Positions 19,311 to 28,183 of a DNA stretch of 64,000 bases are shown one piece after another. The stretch is from Streptomyces ferrugineus (GTDB lineage: Bacteria; Actinomycetota; Actinomycetes; Streptomycetales; Streptomycetaceae). Both the position numbers and the translations under genes were made by a program. The notes beneath the pieces are model-generated. The model made no database searches. It was given only the letters and a program-made list of their open reading frames with translations, and was not told the DNA's origin. Location: the NCBI RefSeq assembly GCF_015160855.1, contig NZ_CP063373.1:8221001-8285000 (forward strand). Reading direction: 5' to 3'. Position 1 is the stretch's first letter; the number at the start of each line of letters is the position of its first letter.

Positions 19311-20267
19311 TTACTTGTGCTCGGGCGGATTGATCCGCGACGCGTCGATCGCGGAGGCGGTGGTGCCCCACTTGTTGAGGATCCGGGCGTACGTGCCGTC
19401 CTTGATCAGCTCGTTGACGGCGGCCTGGAACGCCTTGGTGAGCGGGGAGCCCTTCTTGAAGGCGAAGCCGACGTCGAGGCGGTGGTACTCACCGAGGAAG
19501 GTCGTCTGCGAGGCGGGCTGTGCGGCCTGGTAGCGCAGGCCGTTGATGGTCGACATGATCACGTCGATGCGGCCCTGCTGGAGCGCGGTGAGGGTCGCGG
19601 CGTTCTCCGAGTAGACCTTCACGTCGTACGGCTTCTTGCCCGCCTCGGCGCACACGCCTTTCTGCGCGGTGAGGGTCGCCTCGAAGGTGGTGCCGGCACC
19701 GGTGCCGATGGTCAGCCCGCACAGCTGGGTGAGGTCGGTGACCTTCGTCTTGAGTACGGTGCTGCCCTTCTTCACCGCGAAGCCCTGGCCGTCGTTGATG
19801 TAGGTGACGAAGTCGACGGTCTTCAAGCGATCGCTCGTGACGCCGAAGTTGCCGGTGCCGACGTCGTACTTGCCGCTGCCGAGAGCGGGCAGGATCGTCT
19901 CGAAGGAGGCGTCCTGGCGTTGCAGTTTGACGCCGAGGACCTTGGCCACCGCCTCGGCGAGGTCGATGTCCTGGCCCGCGGGCGCCTTGTCCGAGCTGTT
20001 CGGGTAGTACGCCCCGGGCGGGAATCCGATCGAGCTGCCGACCCGCAGCGTGCCCGACTTGCGGACGTCGGCGGGCAGCAGGGCGGCGACGGCGTCCACC
20101 TTGCGCACGGCGGCGACCGGGTCGTCGGTCGGGGCGGGGGATGCCTGGGCGCCCGCCGGCGCGGTGCCGGAGGTGTCGCCGGAGCCGCAGGCGGTCAGCG
20201 CCAGTACGGGCAGCAGCGCGATGCCGGTGGCGATGCGCAGACGGGTTCTGATCCCTCGGAGGTTCAC
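19311..20267 (-). CDS. ABC transporter substrate-binding lipoprotein (polar amino acid type)
   Basis: 318 residues from GTG 20267, which lies 4 bases into the end of the GNAT gene. Signal peptide [19 protein letters not shown] with lipobox cysteine. The family-3 fold follows: [30 protein letters not shown] and [21 protein letters not shown]. Two further cysteines (QLCGLTIG and KGVCAEAG) could form a disulfide in the second lobe. The second of two receptors in this operon, suggesting one permease shared by two ligands. Confidence 0.9.
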   Translation of the reverse strand: MNLRGIRTRLRIATGIALLPVLALTACGSGDTSGTAPAGAQASPAPTDDPVAAVRKVDAVAALLPADVRKSGTLRVGSSIGFPPGAYYPNSSDKAPAGQDIDLAEAVAKVLGVKLQRQDASFETILPALGSGKYDVGTGNFGVTSDRLKTVDFVTYINDGQGFAVKKGSTVLKTKVTDLTQLCGLTIGTGAGTTFEATLTAQKGVCAEAGKKPYDVKVYSENAATLTALQQGRIDVIMSTINGLRYQAAQPASQTTFLGEYHRLDVGFAFKKGSPLTKAFQAAVNELIKDGTYARILNKWGTTASAIDASRINPPEHK

Positions 20268-20818
20268 AGGTCGGCTGCCTTTCCCGTACCTGCGGTACGT
20301 GCGGTACGTGCTGCGGCCGGCAGGTGCTTCTCGAAGGGCAGCGGGCCGATGGCTTCCGGGTCGGCCTCCGTGTCGAACAACGGGGTGTAGCCGGTGACCA
20401 GATACAGGCCGCGCGCCTCGGGCTGGCGCGGCCCGGTGGTCAGGTAGATCCGCCGGTAGCCGCGAGCACTCGCCTCGCGTTCCAGCTCGGCGACGACGCG
20501 TCGGGCCAGGCCACGCCGCCGGTGGGCGGAGTGCGTCCAGATCCGTTTCAGTTCGGCCGTGGCCGCGTCGTATCGGCGGAAGGCGCCGCCCGCGACCGGC
20601 TCACCGCGCTCAAGGAGCAGCAGCAGGACACCACCGTACGGCGCGGTGAACTCCTCATCGGGGTACCGGGCGAGCTCGGCATGGGCGTCCCTGCCGTAGC
20701 GTCTGGAGTACTCATCGCCGAGTTCGCGGATCAACGGCTCCACCAGCAGGTCCGACACAGGGACATGAATGACCGTCAGTTCGGTTGCAGACGACGGCGG
20801 TTGAGCGACGGAGGTCAT
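20264..20818 (-). CDS. GNAT-family N-acetyltransferase
   Basis: 184 residues. The acetyl-CoA loop is AELKRIWTHSAHRRRGLARR, followed by GYRRIYLTTGPRQPEARGLY and VTGYTPLFDTE. Translationally coupled at both ends: its ATG overlaps the upstream LLM stop and its stop overlaps the downstream receptor start. GNAT proteins occur beside cyst(e)ine-derivative uptake genes in other bacteria, where they acetylate toxic S-compounds before oxidation; that role here is inference. Confidence 0.88.
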   Translation of the reverse strand: MTSVAQPPSSATELTVIHVPVSDLLVEPLIRELGDEYSRRYGRDAHAELARYPDEEFTAPYGGVLLLLLERGEPVAGGAFRRYDAATAELKRIWTHSAHRRRGLARRVVAELEREASARGYRRIYLTTGPRQPEARGLYLVTGYTPLFDTEADPEAIGPLPFEKHLPAAARTARTAGTGKAADL

Positions 20819-21942
20819 CCACCCACCGCCGCGAGGTTCTGCGTGCCGCGCGCCGCCCGCTCGGCGTCGCGCTTGGCGACCTCCTCGCGGACGATCGGGA
20901 TCACGTACCGGCCGAAGTCGATCGCGTCGCCGAGCAGGTCGTAGCCGCGGGCGGAGAGGATGTCGACGCCGAGGTCGTAGTAGTCAAGGAGCGCCTGAGC
21001 CACTGTCTCGGGGGTGCCGACCAAGGCGTTGGAGTTGCCCGCGCCTCCGGTGGCGGCGGCCGTCGGGGTCCACAGGGCACGGTCGTAGCGCTGCCCCGCC
21101 TCAGCGATGGCGATCAGCCGCTGCGAGCCGACGTTTTCGGGGGCACCGCTGCGGTGGTGCCGTACGAGACCAGCCTCGCGCCGCTCCCGGATGGCGCCGA
21201 CCGTGCGGTGGGCCTTCTCCCAGGCCAGTTCCTCGGTCGGGGCGATGATCGGGCGGAACGCCACCTGGATACGAGGAATGTCGGTGCGGCCCGCAGCCTT
21301 CGCAGCCGCCTTCACGTCCTCGATCTGCTCGGCGGTCTTCGCCAGCGGCTCGCCCCACAGGCAGTAGATGTCCGCTTCGGCGCCCCCGGCGGCGTACGCG
21401 GCGGGCGACGAACCACCGAACGACACGTTCGGGCGGGGCTGTTGGACGGGGAAGACATCGCTGACGAAGTCGTGGAAGCGGTAATGATCGCCCTCGTGGT
21501 CGAAGGGCTCGTGGGTGGTCCAGATCTTCTTGACGATCCGGATGTACTCACGGGTGCGGGCGTAACGCTGGTCCTTGGTGAGGGTGTCGCCCTCTCGGCC
21601 CTGCTCGTGGTCGTTGCCGCCGGTGATGAAGTGCACGGTCAGCCGGCCCCCGCTGATCTGATCCAGGGTGGCGAAGGTCTTCGCGGCGAACGTCGGATAC
21701 GAGACGTTCGGGCGGTGGGCGAGCAGGATCTGGAGCCGGTCCAGCCGGCTCGCGATGTACGCGGCGGCCGGCCCGGGATCCGGCGATCCGGAACCGTAGG
21801 CGAACAGCACCCGGTCCCACCCGTGGTCCTCGTGTACGCGGGCGAGCCGGAGTGTGTACTCCTTGTCGAAGGCGGCGCCGGAGCGCGGGGTGGTTTCGGA
21901 GCCGTCGTTGGTGGCGGCGATGCCGAGGAACTCCACTGGCAT
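20815..21942 (-). CDS. SsuD-like LLM monooxygenase
   Basis: 375 residues, opening MPVEFLGIAATNDGSETTPR. SsuD/DmoA-like segments: RLQILLAHRPNVSYPTFAAK, GGRLTVHFITGGNDHEQGRE, VSFGGSSPAAYAAGGAEADI. The best comparison is the alkanesulfonate monooxygenase branch, but the N-terminus differs from the SsuD at 11849. It is the first structural gene of the ten-gene minus-strand operon (21942 to 11849), 337 bases after the leader peptide at 22279-22356. Confidence 0.88.
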   Translation of the reverse strand: MPVEFLGIAATNDGSETTPRSGAAFDKEYTLRLARVHEDHGWDRVLFAYGSGSPDPGPAAAYIASRLDRLQILLAHRPNVSYPTFAAKTFATLDQISGGRLTVHFITGGNDHEQGREGDTLTKDQRYARTREYIRIVKKIWTTHEPFDHEGDHYRFHDFVSDVFPVQQPRPNVSFGGSSPAAYAAGGAEADIYCLWGEPLAKTAEQIEDVKAAAKAAGRTDIPRIQVAFRPIIAPTEELAWEKAHRTVGAIRERREAGLVRHHRSGAPENVGSQRLIAIAEAGQRYDRALWTPTAAATGGAGNSNALVGTPETVAQALLDYYDLGVDILSARGYDLLGDAIDFGRYVIPIVREEVAKRDAERAARGTQNLAAVGG

Positions 21943-22278
21943 GGGAGATGGCCTTTCCTGTCCTCAAGTCCTGAAGTCCGTTGGTGCCACGCCGTGGTCA
22001 GCACGTGGGCACGGCAGAGCGACCCCTGGGTGCGGCCGGGTGTGACGGCGCGCTGCGGGGGGCTGGGAACCGGGGGGGTGAGCAGGTGTGATGACGCCGG
22101 GGCATGGGCCTCGGGCGAGTTGGAGCGGCGGCAGCGAATGTCAAGTCTCGCGGGACGTCCGTACGCGATTTCAGCGTGTGTTCAGGGCGTGCGTACGGCG
22201 AAACCGCGACGGGAGGAACTCGGCCCGCGACGGGGGTACCGAGGGAGGGAAGGGCCGGTCAGACGGCCCGCTGCCGCA

Positions 22279-22356
22279 TCAGGCGCAACACGCGGCGGAC
22301 CACACCCGACCGAAGTCGATGTGGTCACGGGTGACCAGGCGCTGTCCGGCATTCAT
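22279..22356 (-). CDS. Putative sulfur-operon leader peptide
   Basis: 25 residues: MNAGQRLVTRDHIDFGRVWS then AACCA and stop. It matches the family core (R-x-H-I-D-F-x-R-x-x-S-A-A-C-C) with adjacent cysteine codons directly before the end. The ATG is at 22356. The nearest gene downstream is the SsuD-like LLM gene, 337 bases away; nothing else supportable lies between 21943 and 22655. Confidence 0.75.
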   Translation of the reverse strand: MNAGQRLVTRDHIDFGRVWSAACCA

Positions 22357-22655
22357 GCGATTAATTGAGCAGTACATCTCGCGTCCCGTCAACTACGGCC
22401 CGTATGCCGGACCCGCCTTGAGGGGTTCCTGTGCGTGGTTGACACATGCGCGCGTTGGACACATACGATCGAGGACGGACCGGCTCCGCCGCGCGCGGCA
22501 GCCGAACCGGCCGCGTTGAGGGACGCGGCGAGCGTGATGACGCCGAAACCGGGCCTCCGCCCCGTACCCGCGCTGTGTCTGCGCGTATTCCGCGAACGTG
22601 TGTGCCGCCGGGTGGTCACCGGCGCCCGCGCCTCCCTCTTCTGGAGAGCTTCCTG

Positions 22656-23711
22656 ATGGTTTCGCCGTCCGATCTCACCGACCCCTCCCGCGTCGCCGCA
22701 TCCATCCCACCGGCAGGACGTCCGAAAGACCCAGGTCATGGCCCCGGCCATGGCCCCGGCCATGGCCCCGACGACGAGCTGCCGCGGATCGTGCCGCGCC
22801 GGCACATCGGCCGCCGGCTGACGGCCGGCGCGGCGCTGCTGGTCTTCGCGATGGTGGTCAACTCCGTTGTCCGCAACCGCGCCTTCCAGTGGGATGTGGT
22901 CGGCCGGTACTTCACCACCGCCGCCGTGCTCGACGGGCTGCTGCTCACCCTGTGGCTGACCGGTGTGGTGATGGTCCTCGGCTTTCTGCTCGGCACTCCC
23001 CTTGCCGTGATGCGGTTGTCCGCCAACCCGGTACTGCGCACGCTGAGTTGGGGCTATGTGTGGATCTTCCGGTCCACCCCGCTGCTGGTGCAGCTGCTGT
23101 TCTGGTTCAACATCGGCGCCCTCTACCCAACGCTCGGCCTCGGCATCCCCTTCGGACCACAGTTCGTCACCGTCAAGACGGTCAACCTGCTCGGCCCCGC
23201 CCTCACCGCCGTCATCGGCCTGACCCTGCACGAAGCCGCCTACGCCGCCGAGGTGGTGCGCGGCGGCATCCTCTCAGTGGACGCCGGCCAGACGGAGGCG
23301 GCCCAGGCTCTCGGCATCGGCAGACGGCGCACCCTGCGCCGGATCGTCATTCCGCAGGCGATGCGCTCCATCGTGCCGACCGCCGGGAACATGCTGATCG
23401 GCACCCTGAAGGGCACCAGCATCGTCAGCGTGCTGGCCGTGCACGACCTGCTGTACTCGGTGCAACTGGTCTACAACCAGACCTACCAGGTCATTCCGCT
23501 GCTGATGGTCGCCACCCTCTGGTACATCGCCGTCACGACCGTACTCAGTGCGGGACAGTTCTACGTCGAGCGCTACTACGCACGCGGCTCCGCCCGCGCC
23601 CTGCCGCCCACACCCCTGCAGAGGCTCAGGGCCCATCTGGCCGCACTTCGCGCCCGGCTGGACAGGGCGACCGCGCCGGAGGTCCACCCGGCGGTCAACA
23701 GTGACCGGTGA
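22656..23711 (+). CDS. Orphan amino acid-type ABC transporter permease
   Basis: 351 residues with the same HisMQ-type core as the permease at 18235: VLDGLLLTLWLTGVVMVLGF, IFRSTPLLVQLLFWFN, and the EAA loop TEAAQALGIGRRRTLRRIVI. GGAGAG precedes ATG 22656. No ATPase or receptor gene is adjacent on this strand, so it probably borrows those of the divergent operon (17465-20267). The N-terminus contains a GHGPGHGPGHGP run from a 12-bp DNA repeat. Its C-terminal tail is basic. Confidence 0.88.
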   Translation: MVSPSDLTDPSRVAASIPPAGRPKDPGHGPGHGPGHGPDDELPRIVPRRHIGRRLTAGAALLVFAMVVNSVVRNRAFQWDVVGRYFTTAAVLDGLLLTLWLTGVVMVLGFLLGTPLAVMRLSANPVLRTLSWGYVWIFRSTPLLVQLLFWFNIGALYPTLGLGIPFGPQFVTVKTVNLLGPALTAVIGLTLHEAAYAAEVVRGGILSVDAGQTEAAQALGIGRRRTLRRIVIPQAMRSIVPTAGNMLIGTLKGTSIVSVLAVHDLLYSVQLVYNQTYQVIPLLMVATLWYIAVTTVLSAGQFYVERYYARGSARALPPTPLQRLRAHLAALRARLDRATAPEVHPAVNSDR

Positions 23712-23739
23712 ACCCCCCGCGGTGTTGCGTTCCCTACAT

Positions 23740-23761
23740 TTCCTATCGATTTACTGGGGAA
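23740..23761 (+). promoter_or_regulatory. Near-palindromic operator, copy B
   Basis: TTCCTA-N9-TGGGGAA, matching copies A (11710) and C (34153) except for one A-to-G change. It lies 40 bases before the leader ATG at 23802. TTGACG at 23765-23770 right after it could be a -35 box, placing the site where a repressor or activator would act. Confidence 0.58.
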
Positions 23762-23801
23762 GTGTTGACGGTCCTCCCATCGGGTGCGCAGGATGACGTA
23801 C

Positions 23802-23885
23802 ATGGCCCACACGCAGCAACGACTCGTTCGTCGTCGGCATGTCGACTTCGGTCACGTCGTCAGCGCCGCCTGCTGTCGCGTGTAG
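23802..23885 (+). CDS. Putative sulfur-operon leader peptide
   Basis: 27 residues: MAHTQQRLVRRRHVDFGHVV then SAACCRV and stop. The core R-H-V-D-F...S-A-A-C-C is shared with the leader at 22279, including the double cysteine. AGGA lies 8 bases before ATG 23802. A hairpin starts on the base after the stop codon. It precedes the wHTH regulator and DszC-like gene. Confidence 0.78.
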   Translation: MAHTQQRLVRRRHVDFGHVVSAACCRV

Positions 23886-23913
23886 GGCACGCGGCTCCCA
23901 CCTCGCGCGTGCC
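23886..23913 (+). promoter_or_regulatory. Hairpin immediately after leader stop
   Basis: GGCACGCG pairs perfectly with CGCGTGCC across 12 bases, starting on the base after the leader TAG. A ribosome stalled on the leader's two cysteine codons would cover the left arm, so this is a plausible attenuation switch for the regulator operon. Confidence 0.5.
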
Positions 23914-24002
23914 ACTCCGCTCCTTCTCTCTCATCCCAGGTGATCAGGCGCACCCACCCCCCTGCGCCTGATGGCCCGACGCACTTCTGAAGGACGACCG
24001 CC

Positions 24003-24572
24003 ATGACCACGGCACTTCCGGCCCAGGCCACCCCACAGGGTTCGCAGCTCAGCGACATACGCCATCTCCGTCTCGTGGACGACACCGCGCGGGAGGGCGG
24101 CGAGGGACACGGCTCCCGTCCCCTCGTCGGCTACCTCGTGCTGGTCCCCGAGGGCACCGATCCCGCCCAGCTCTTCGCCAAGGACGTGACGCGGCCGGAG
24201 ATCCGACCGGTCGCCTACACGCACTCACCACCTGTCCGACGGACGGGAGGCGATGTCGTCCACATCGATCCCGCGCGCCATGTCGCAGAGCTGGACGGAC
24301 GCGAACTCGACCTCACCTACCTGGAGTTCGAGCTACTGGCGCATCTCGTGCTGCATCCCCACCAGGTGCACTCCCGCGAGCAGTTGGTGGCCTCCGTCTG
24401 GGGCTACGACCACATCGGCGACGGCCGCACTGTGGATGTCCACATCGCGCGCCTGCGCCGCAAGCTGGGCACGGCTCACCGGCACCGGATCGTCACCGTA
24501 CGCCGCGTGGGTTACAAGTACATGCCCGACCAGCAGGAGAGCCCCAACGCCGCGGCGTGCGGCCGACCTTGA
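24003..24572 (+). CDS. Winged-helix (OmpR-type) DNA-binding protein without receiver
   Basis: 189 residues. The C-terminal half is a trans_reg_C winged helix: ELDLTYLEFELLAHLVLHPH, QVHSREQLVASVWGYDHIGD, GRTVDVHIARLRRKLG and VRRVGYKYM. The N-terminal half (residues 1-90) is not a response-regulator receiver: no phospho-acceptor Asp motif is visible. So activity is probably not set by phosphorylation. ATG at 24003 with AGGA upstream. Likely regulates the adjacent flavoprotein gene, which starts 13 bases beyond its stop. Confidence 0.85.
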   Translation: MTTALPAQATPQGSQLSDIRHLRLVDDTAREGGEGHGSRPLVGYLVLVPEGTDPAQLFAKDVTRPEIRPVAYTHSPPVRRTGGDVVHIDPARHVAELDGRELDLTYLEFELLAHLVLHPHQVHSREQLVASVWGYDHIGDGRTVDVHIARLRRKLGTAHRHRIVTVRRVGYKYMPDQQESPNAAACGRP

Positions 24573-24585
24573 GGAGACCACTGCC

Positions 24586-25815
24586 ATGGGCCTTGCCCTT
24601 GCGCCGTCCAGCCCCACCTCGGAATCCGGCCGGACCGGGCCCGGCCGTGCGCACTGGCTGCGCGTGACCCGCGAGACAGCGGACGACCTGGCCACGGACG
24701 CGGTGGCCAGGGAGCAGGCAGGCAAGGCCCCGTTCGACGAGGTGTCCCGGCTGCGTGAGGCAGGGCTGCTGACGCTTCTCATACCGGCCGAGCTGGGGGG
24801 AGGCGGCGCGGACTGGCCCACGGTTTACGCCGTGGTCCGGGAGATCGCCGCGGCCGACGGCGCGATCGGTCAACTGCTCGGCTGTCACTACTTCCTGTCG
24901 TGGAGCGCCCGGTTCTTCACCGAGCACTCTCTCGCCACCCGGCTCGAGCGGCAGTCCGCAGCCGAGCAGTGGTGCTGGGGTGGTGGTTTCGCCCGGCAGG
25001 AACCGCCTCTGACGCTGGCCAGGACGGGCAGAGGCCATGTGCTCGACGGCCGGCAGAGCTACGCCACTGGGGTCCTGGTCGCCGACCGCCTCGCCGTACG
25101 GGCCGTGCGGGCCGACACCGGCGAACCACTCGCCGTCCTCGTCGATCCCGCCCGGCACGGTGTGGGGATCGACGGCGACGCCGACACCTTCGGCCAACGG
25201 CTCGCGGCCGGCGGGAGCGTGGAGTTCGACGCCGCACCGGTCACCGCCGACGACATACTCGGTTCCCTGTCCGCGGACGAGGACGTCCTGTCGCCTCCGG
25301 CTGCTCTGGTATCGCCGGTCGGGCGTCTCGTCTCCGTCCAACTCCGTCTCGGCATGGCCGAGGGAGTACTCGCCGAAGCCCGTGAGTACAGCCGGACCGG
25401 CCACTCACCCTGGCACCCCGCCTGGCCGGTCGACTCCCCGCAGGACCCGCACGTGCTGAGCGTCTACGGAGAACTCACCGTCCTCACCCGCTCCGCGTCG
25501 GCGCTCGCCGATCAGGCACGGGAAGCCGTCCACGGCGGACTGGCACACGGCGAAGACCTCACCTACGACGAGTACGCGGAGGTCTCCGTCCTCGTGGCCA
25601 TGGCCGAAGCCGCCGCTTCCAAGGCCGCGCAGGAGACCACCGCCAGCGCCCTCGACATCATCGGCGCCCGCTCCGCCTCCTCGCGGCTGGGCTTCGACCG
25701 CTTCTGGCGCAATGCCCGGACCCACACCTTGTACGAGCCCGTCGGCCACCGGCTCCGCGATGTCGGGGACTACTTCCTCAACGGTGCCCACCCTCCGTTC
25801 GTCCTGCCATTCTGA
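24586..25815 (+). CDS. Acyl-CoA dehydrogenase-fold flavin monooxygenase (SfnB/DszC-like)
   Basis: 409 residues with the acyl-CoA dehydrogenase fold: N-terminal helices (TRETADDLATDAVAREQAGK), EAGLLTLLIPAELGGGGADW, central beta domain (GRGHVLDGRQSYATGVLVAD), and C-terminal helices ending VGDYFLNGAHPPFVLPF. The ending and length match the SfnB/DszC group of FMNH2-dependent sulfur monooxygenases rather than true dehydrogenases. GAGGAG precedes the ATG. Reduced flavin would come from the SsuE-type reductase. Substrate unknown. Confidence 0.86.
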   Translation: MGLALAPSSPTSESGRTGPGRAHWLRVTRETADDLATDAVAREQAGKAPFDEVSRLREAGLLTLLIPAELGGGGADWPTVYAVVREIAAADGAIGQLLGCHYFLSWSARFFTEHSLATRLERQSAAEQWCWGGGFARQEPPLTLARTGRGHVLDGRQSYATGVLVADRLAVRAVRADTGEPLAVLVDPARHGVGIDGDADTFGQRLAAGGSVEFDAAPVTADDILGSLSADEDVLSPPAALVSPVGRLVSVQLRLGMAEGVLAEAREYSRTGHSPWHPAWPVDSPQDPHVLSVYGELTVLTRSASALADQAREAVHGGLAHGEDLTYDEYAEVSVLVAMAEAAASKAAQETTASALDIIGARSASSRLGFDRFWRNARTHTLYEPVGHRLRDVGDYFLNGAHPPFVLPF

Positions 25816-25909
25816 CCGTGCGATGCCGCTCGAATTTCCCGGCCGGCTCGGCGCGAGCAGCATTCGCCACGCAACCCGGCATCCAGGCAATTGTGAACGC
25901 CGCACTTCA

Positions 25910-25938
25910 CTCACATGTCGAGCGGTTCAGAATGTGAG
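25910..25938 (+). promoter_or_regulatory. CTCACAT/ATGTGAG inverted repeat
   Basis: CTCACAT at 25910-25916 and ATGTGAG at 25932-25938 form a 7-bp inverted repeat 49 bases ahead of a leader peptide, with a third ATGTGAG at 25991. It could be an operator for the transporter operon. It differs from the TTCCTA-N9-TAGGGAA motif. Confidence 0.4.
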
Positions 25939-25986
25939 ATGTCCGCGCAGACTGCATTGACTTGGCCGAATTTCGCTGCAACTCTC

Positions 25987-26076
25987 ATGAATGTGAGCAA
26001 GTCCGAGAATCTCGCCGCGCGCCTGCACGTCGATCTGCGACGCCAGGCCAGCGCCATCTGTGCCGTCGGCCGCTGA
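25987..26076 (+). CDS. Putative sulfur-operon leader peptide
   Basis: 29 residues: MNVSKSENLAARLHVDLRRQ then ASAICAVGR and stop. It matches the family pattern (R-L-H-V-D-L-x-R-x-x-S-A-I-C). ATG at 25987; a GTG at 25993 is an alternative. It precedes the transporter-monooxygenase-AprAB-like operon at 26299-32552. The stretch 26077-26298 holds no other feature that I can support. Confidence 0.75.
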   Translation: MNVSKSENLAARLHVDLRRQASAICAVGR

Positions 26077-26298
26077 ACGCGCTGACGGGCGCTGCTCTCC
26101 CGCTCCATTTTCACAGTCGGCCACCACGACCGTTTTCGGCGCAGACGACTGATTCCTAGCAGGCATTGCTGATGGGTCACTTTCCCCCTTTCGGTTTCCA
26201 CCCTGCTTGCGCCCAATTGCCGAGCCCTCTCTCGGCTATGGCTTCTTCATGGCATCGATTCCGCCTCAGTCCCCATTCGTGTGAACAGGACCTTTTCC

Positions 26299-27342
26299 AT
26301 GGCCACTACGGCATCGACCCGACGCCAGTTCCTCTCCCTGCTCGGTCTTTCTGCGGTGGCCGTGAGCTGCGGCACGACCGCCGGAGCCACTTCCGGCAAG
26401 GACCAGACCAAGACGCTCCGGTACCAGGGCTGGGCGGGTCAGGTGACCCTGCCGGAGCTGGCCGAGGATCTCGGCTATCTGCAGGACGTGAAGCTGAAGT
26501 GGGTCGGCAACACCATCAGCGGACCGCAGGACATCCAGTCCGCGGCCACGGGCCAGGTCGACTTCGGCGGCGCGTTCAACGGCGCGGTCGTCAAACTGGC
26601 AGCGAACAACGCCCCCGTCAAGGCCGTCATCAGCTACTACGGATCCGACAAGTACGCCTACAACGGCTTCTACGTCCTCAAGGACAGCCCGATCCGCTCG
26701 GCCAGAGACCTGACCGGCAAGAAGGTCGGGATGAACACACTCGGAGCCCACTCCGAAGCCATGCTCGACATCTTTCTGCAGCGAGGCGGCCTGTCCCGGG
26801 CGGAGATTGGCAAAGTCGAACCACTCGTGGTTCCACCGGTCAACACCGAGCAGACGCTGCGGCAGAAGCAGATCGATGTGGCCGTGCTCGGCGGCATTCT
26901 GCGCGACAAGGCCCTGGCAACCGGGGGCATCCGCCCGCTGTTCACCGACTTTGAACTGCTCGGCGCATTCAGCGCCGGCACCTACGTGATGACGGACCGC
27001 TTCCTGAAGCAAAACGCCGACACGGCCCGGATCTTCGTCACCGGCGTGGGGCGGGCCATCGAGTGGTCCCGTTCCACTCCGCACGAAGAGGTCATCGCCC
27101 GGATGACGGACATCGTGAAGAAGCGCGGCCGCAACGAGGACACCGCACCCCTGAAGTACTGGCGCTCCTACGGCGTCGCCGAGCAGGCGGGCCTGATCAC
27201 CGGCAAGGAACTCCAGCTGTGGATCGACTGGCTGGCCGACCGCGGTGACATCAAGAAGGGTCAGGTCACGTTGTCGGACCTCTACACCAATGAGTTCAAC
27301 GGCAACCAGAAGTCCTCCTCCACCGCGAAGAGCGGGAGCTGA
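26299..27342 (+). CDS. Sulfonate-type ABC transporter substrate-binding lipoprotein
   Basis: 347 residues. The N-terminus STRRQFLSLLGLSAVAVSCG combines a twin-arginine motif with a lipobox, suggesting Tat export and lipidation. The body is the SsuA/TauA-NMT1-like fold: LPELAEDLGYLQDVKLKWVG, QSAATGQVDFGGAFNGAVVK and DLTGKKVGMNTLGAHSEAML. I favour ATG 26299 (AGGA about 10 bases upstream) over the in-frame GTG 26281. First gene of an importer with 27347 and 28180. Confidence 0.9.
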   Translation: MATTASTRRQFLSLLGLSAVAVSCGTTAGATSGKDQTKTLRYQGWAGQVTLPELAEDLGYLQDVKLKWVGNTISGPQDIQSAATGQVDFGGAFNGAVVKLAANNAPVKAVISYYGSDKYAYNGFYVLKDSPIRSARDLTGKKVGMNTLGAHSEAMLDIFLQRGGLSRAEIGKVEPLVVPPVNTEQTLRQKQIDVAVLGGILRDKALATGGIRPLFTDFELLGAFSAGTYVMTDRFLKQNADTARIFVTGVGRAIEWSRSTPHEEVIARMTDIVKKRGRNEDTAPLKYWRSYGVAEQAGLITGKELQLWIDWLADRGDIKKGQVTLSDLYTNEFNGNQKSSSTAKSGS

Positions 27343-27346
27343 TCCC

Positions 27347-28183
27347 ATGCCGGAATCCATCACACCCAAGATCGTGTTCGAGGACGTACGGAAGGACTTC
27401 GCCGTCAAGGACCGTGCAGGGACTCGGCAGGGCACCCGGTTCACCGCCCTCGACGGCATCGATCTGGAAATAGCGGCCGGCGAGTTCATCGTCCTGGTCG
27501 GTCCCAGCGGCTGCGGAAAGTCGACGCTCCTGGATCTGCTCGGCGGCCTCGCCGAGCCCACCGGCGGGCGGATCCTGCTGGACGGTGAACCCGTCACCGG
27601 CCCGGGCCTGGACCGCGGCATCGTGTTCCAGCAGTACGCACTGCTGCCGTGGCGCACGGCGCAGGGCAACGTCGAGTTCGGTCTGGAGGCCACCGGCGTC
27701 CCTCGGCGTCAACGGGCCGCACGTGCCAGGGAGTTCCTGGACCTGGTCGGCCTTACCGGGTTCGAGGACCGCCATCCGCATGAGTTGTCGGGTGGGATGC
27801 GGCAGCGGGTGGCGATCGCCCGCAGCCTCGCCTACGACCCTGATGTGCTCCTGATGGACGAGCCGTTCGCCGCGCTGGACGCCCAGACCCGGGAGTCGCT
27901 GCAGGACGAACTGCTGCGCATCTGGCAGCGCACCGGCAAGACCGTCGTCTTCATCACCCACGGCATCGACGAGGCCGTCTACCTCGGACAGCGCGTCGCC
28001 GTCATGACATCAAGGCCGGGCCGCATCAAGCAGATCCTGCCGGTCGCCCTCGGCTCCCGTACGGCGACGGACGACCTCCGCTCCAGCCCCGAGTTCGCGC
28101 GATACCGGCACGAGATCTGGTCGCTGCTGCGCGACGAGGTGGCCAGGGCCCAGCAGTTGGAGAAGGAGGAGGCTTCCGTATGA
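27347..28183 (+). CDS. Sulfonate/nitrate-type ABC transporter ATPase
   Basis: 278 residues: Walker A GPSGCGKST, Q-loop GIVFQQYALLPWRTAQGNV, signature LSGGMRQRVAIARSLA, Walker B LLMDEPFAALDAQTRE, switch FITHGIDEAVYL. LPWRT and SGGMRQR are typical of the SsuB/TauB/NrtD group. The start lies 4 bases after the receptor stop and the end overlaps the permease ATG. Confidence 0.93.
   Translation: MPESITPKIVFEDVRKDFAVKDRAGTRQGTRFTALDGIDLEIAAGEFIVLVGPSGCGKSTLLDLLGGLAEPTGGRILLDGEPVTGPGLDRGIVFQQYALLPWRTAQGNVEFGLEATGVPRRQRAARAREFLDLVGLTGFEDRHPHELSGGMRQRVAIARSLAYDPDVLLMDEPFAALDAQTRESLQDELLRIWQRTGKTVVFITHGIDEAVYLGQRVAVMTSRPGRIKQILPVALGSRTATDDLRSSPEFARYRHEIWSLLRDEVARAQQLEKEEASV

Noticed and set aside
26155..26180. 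Fourth copy of the TTCCTA operator near 26155
   Set aside because: TTCCTA is present but the second half-site (GCTGATG) does not match, so it was not counted.
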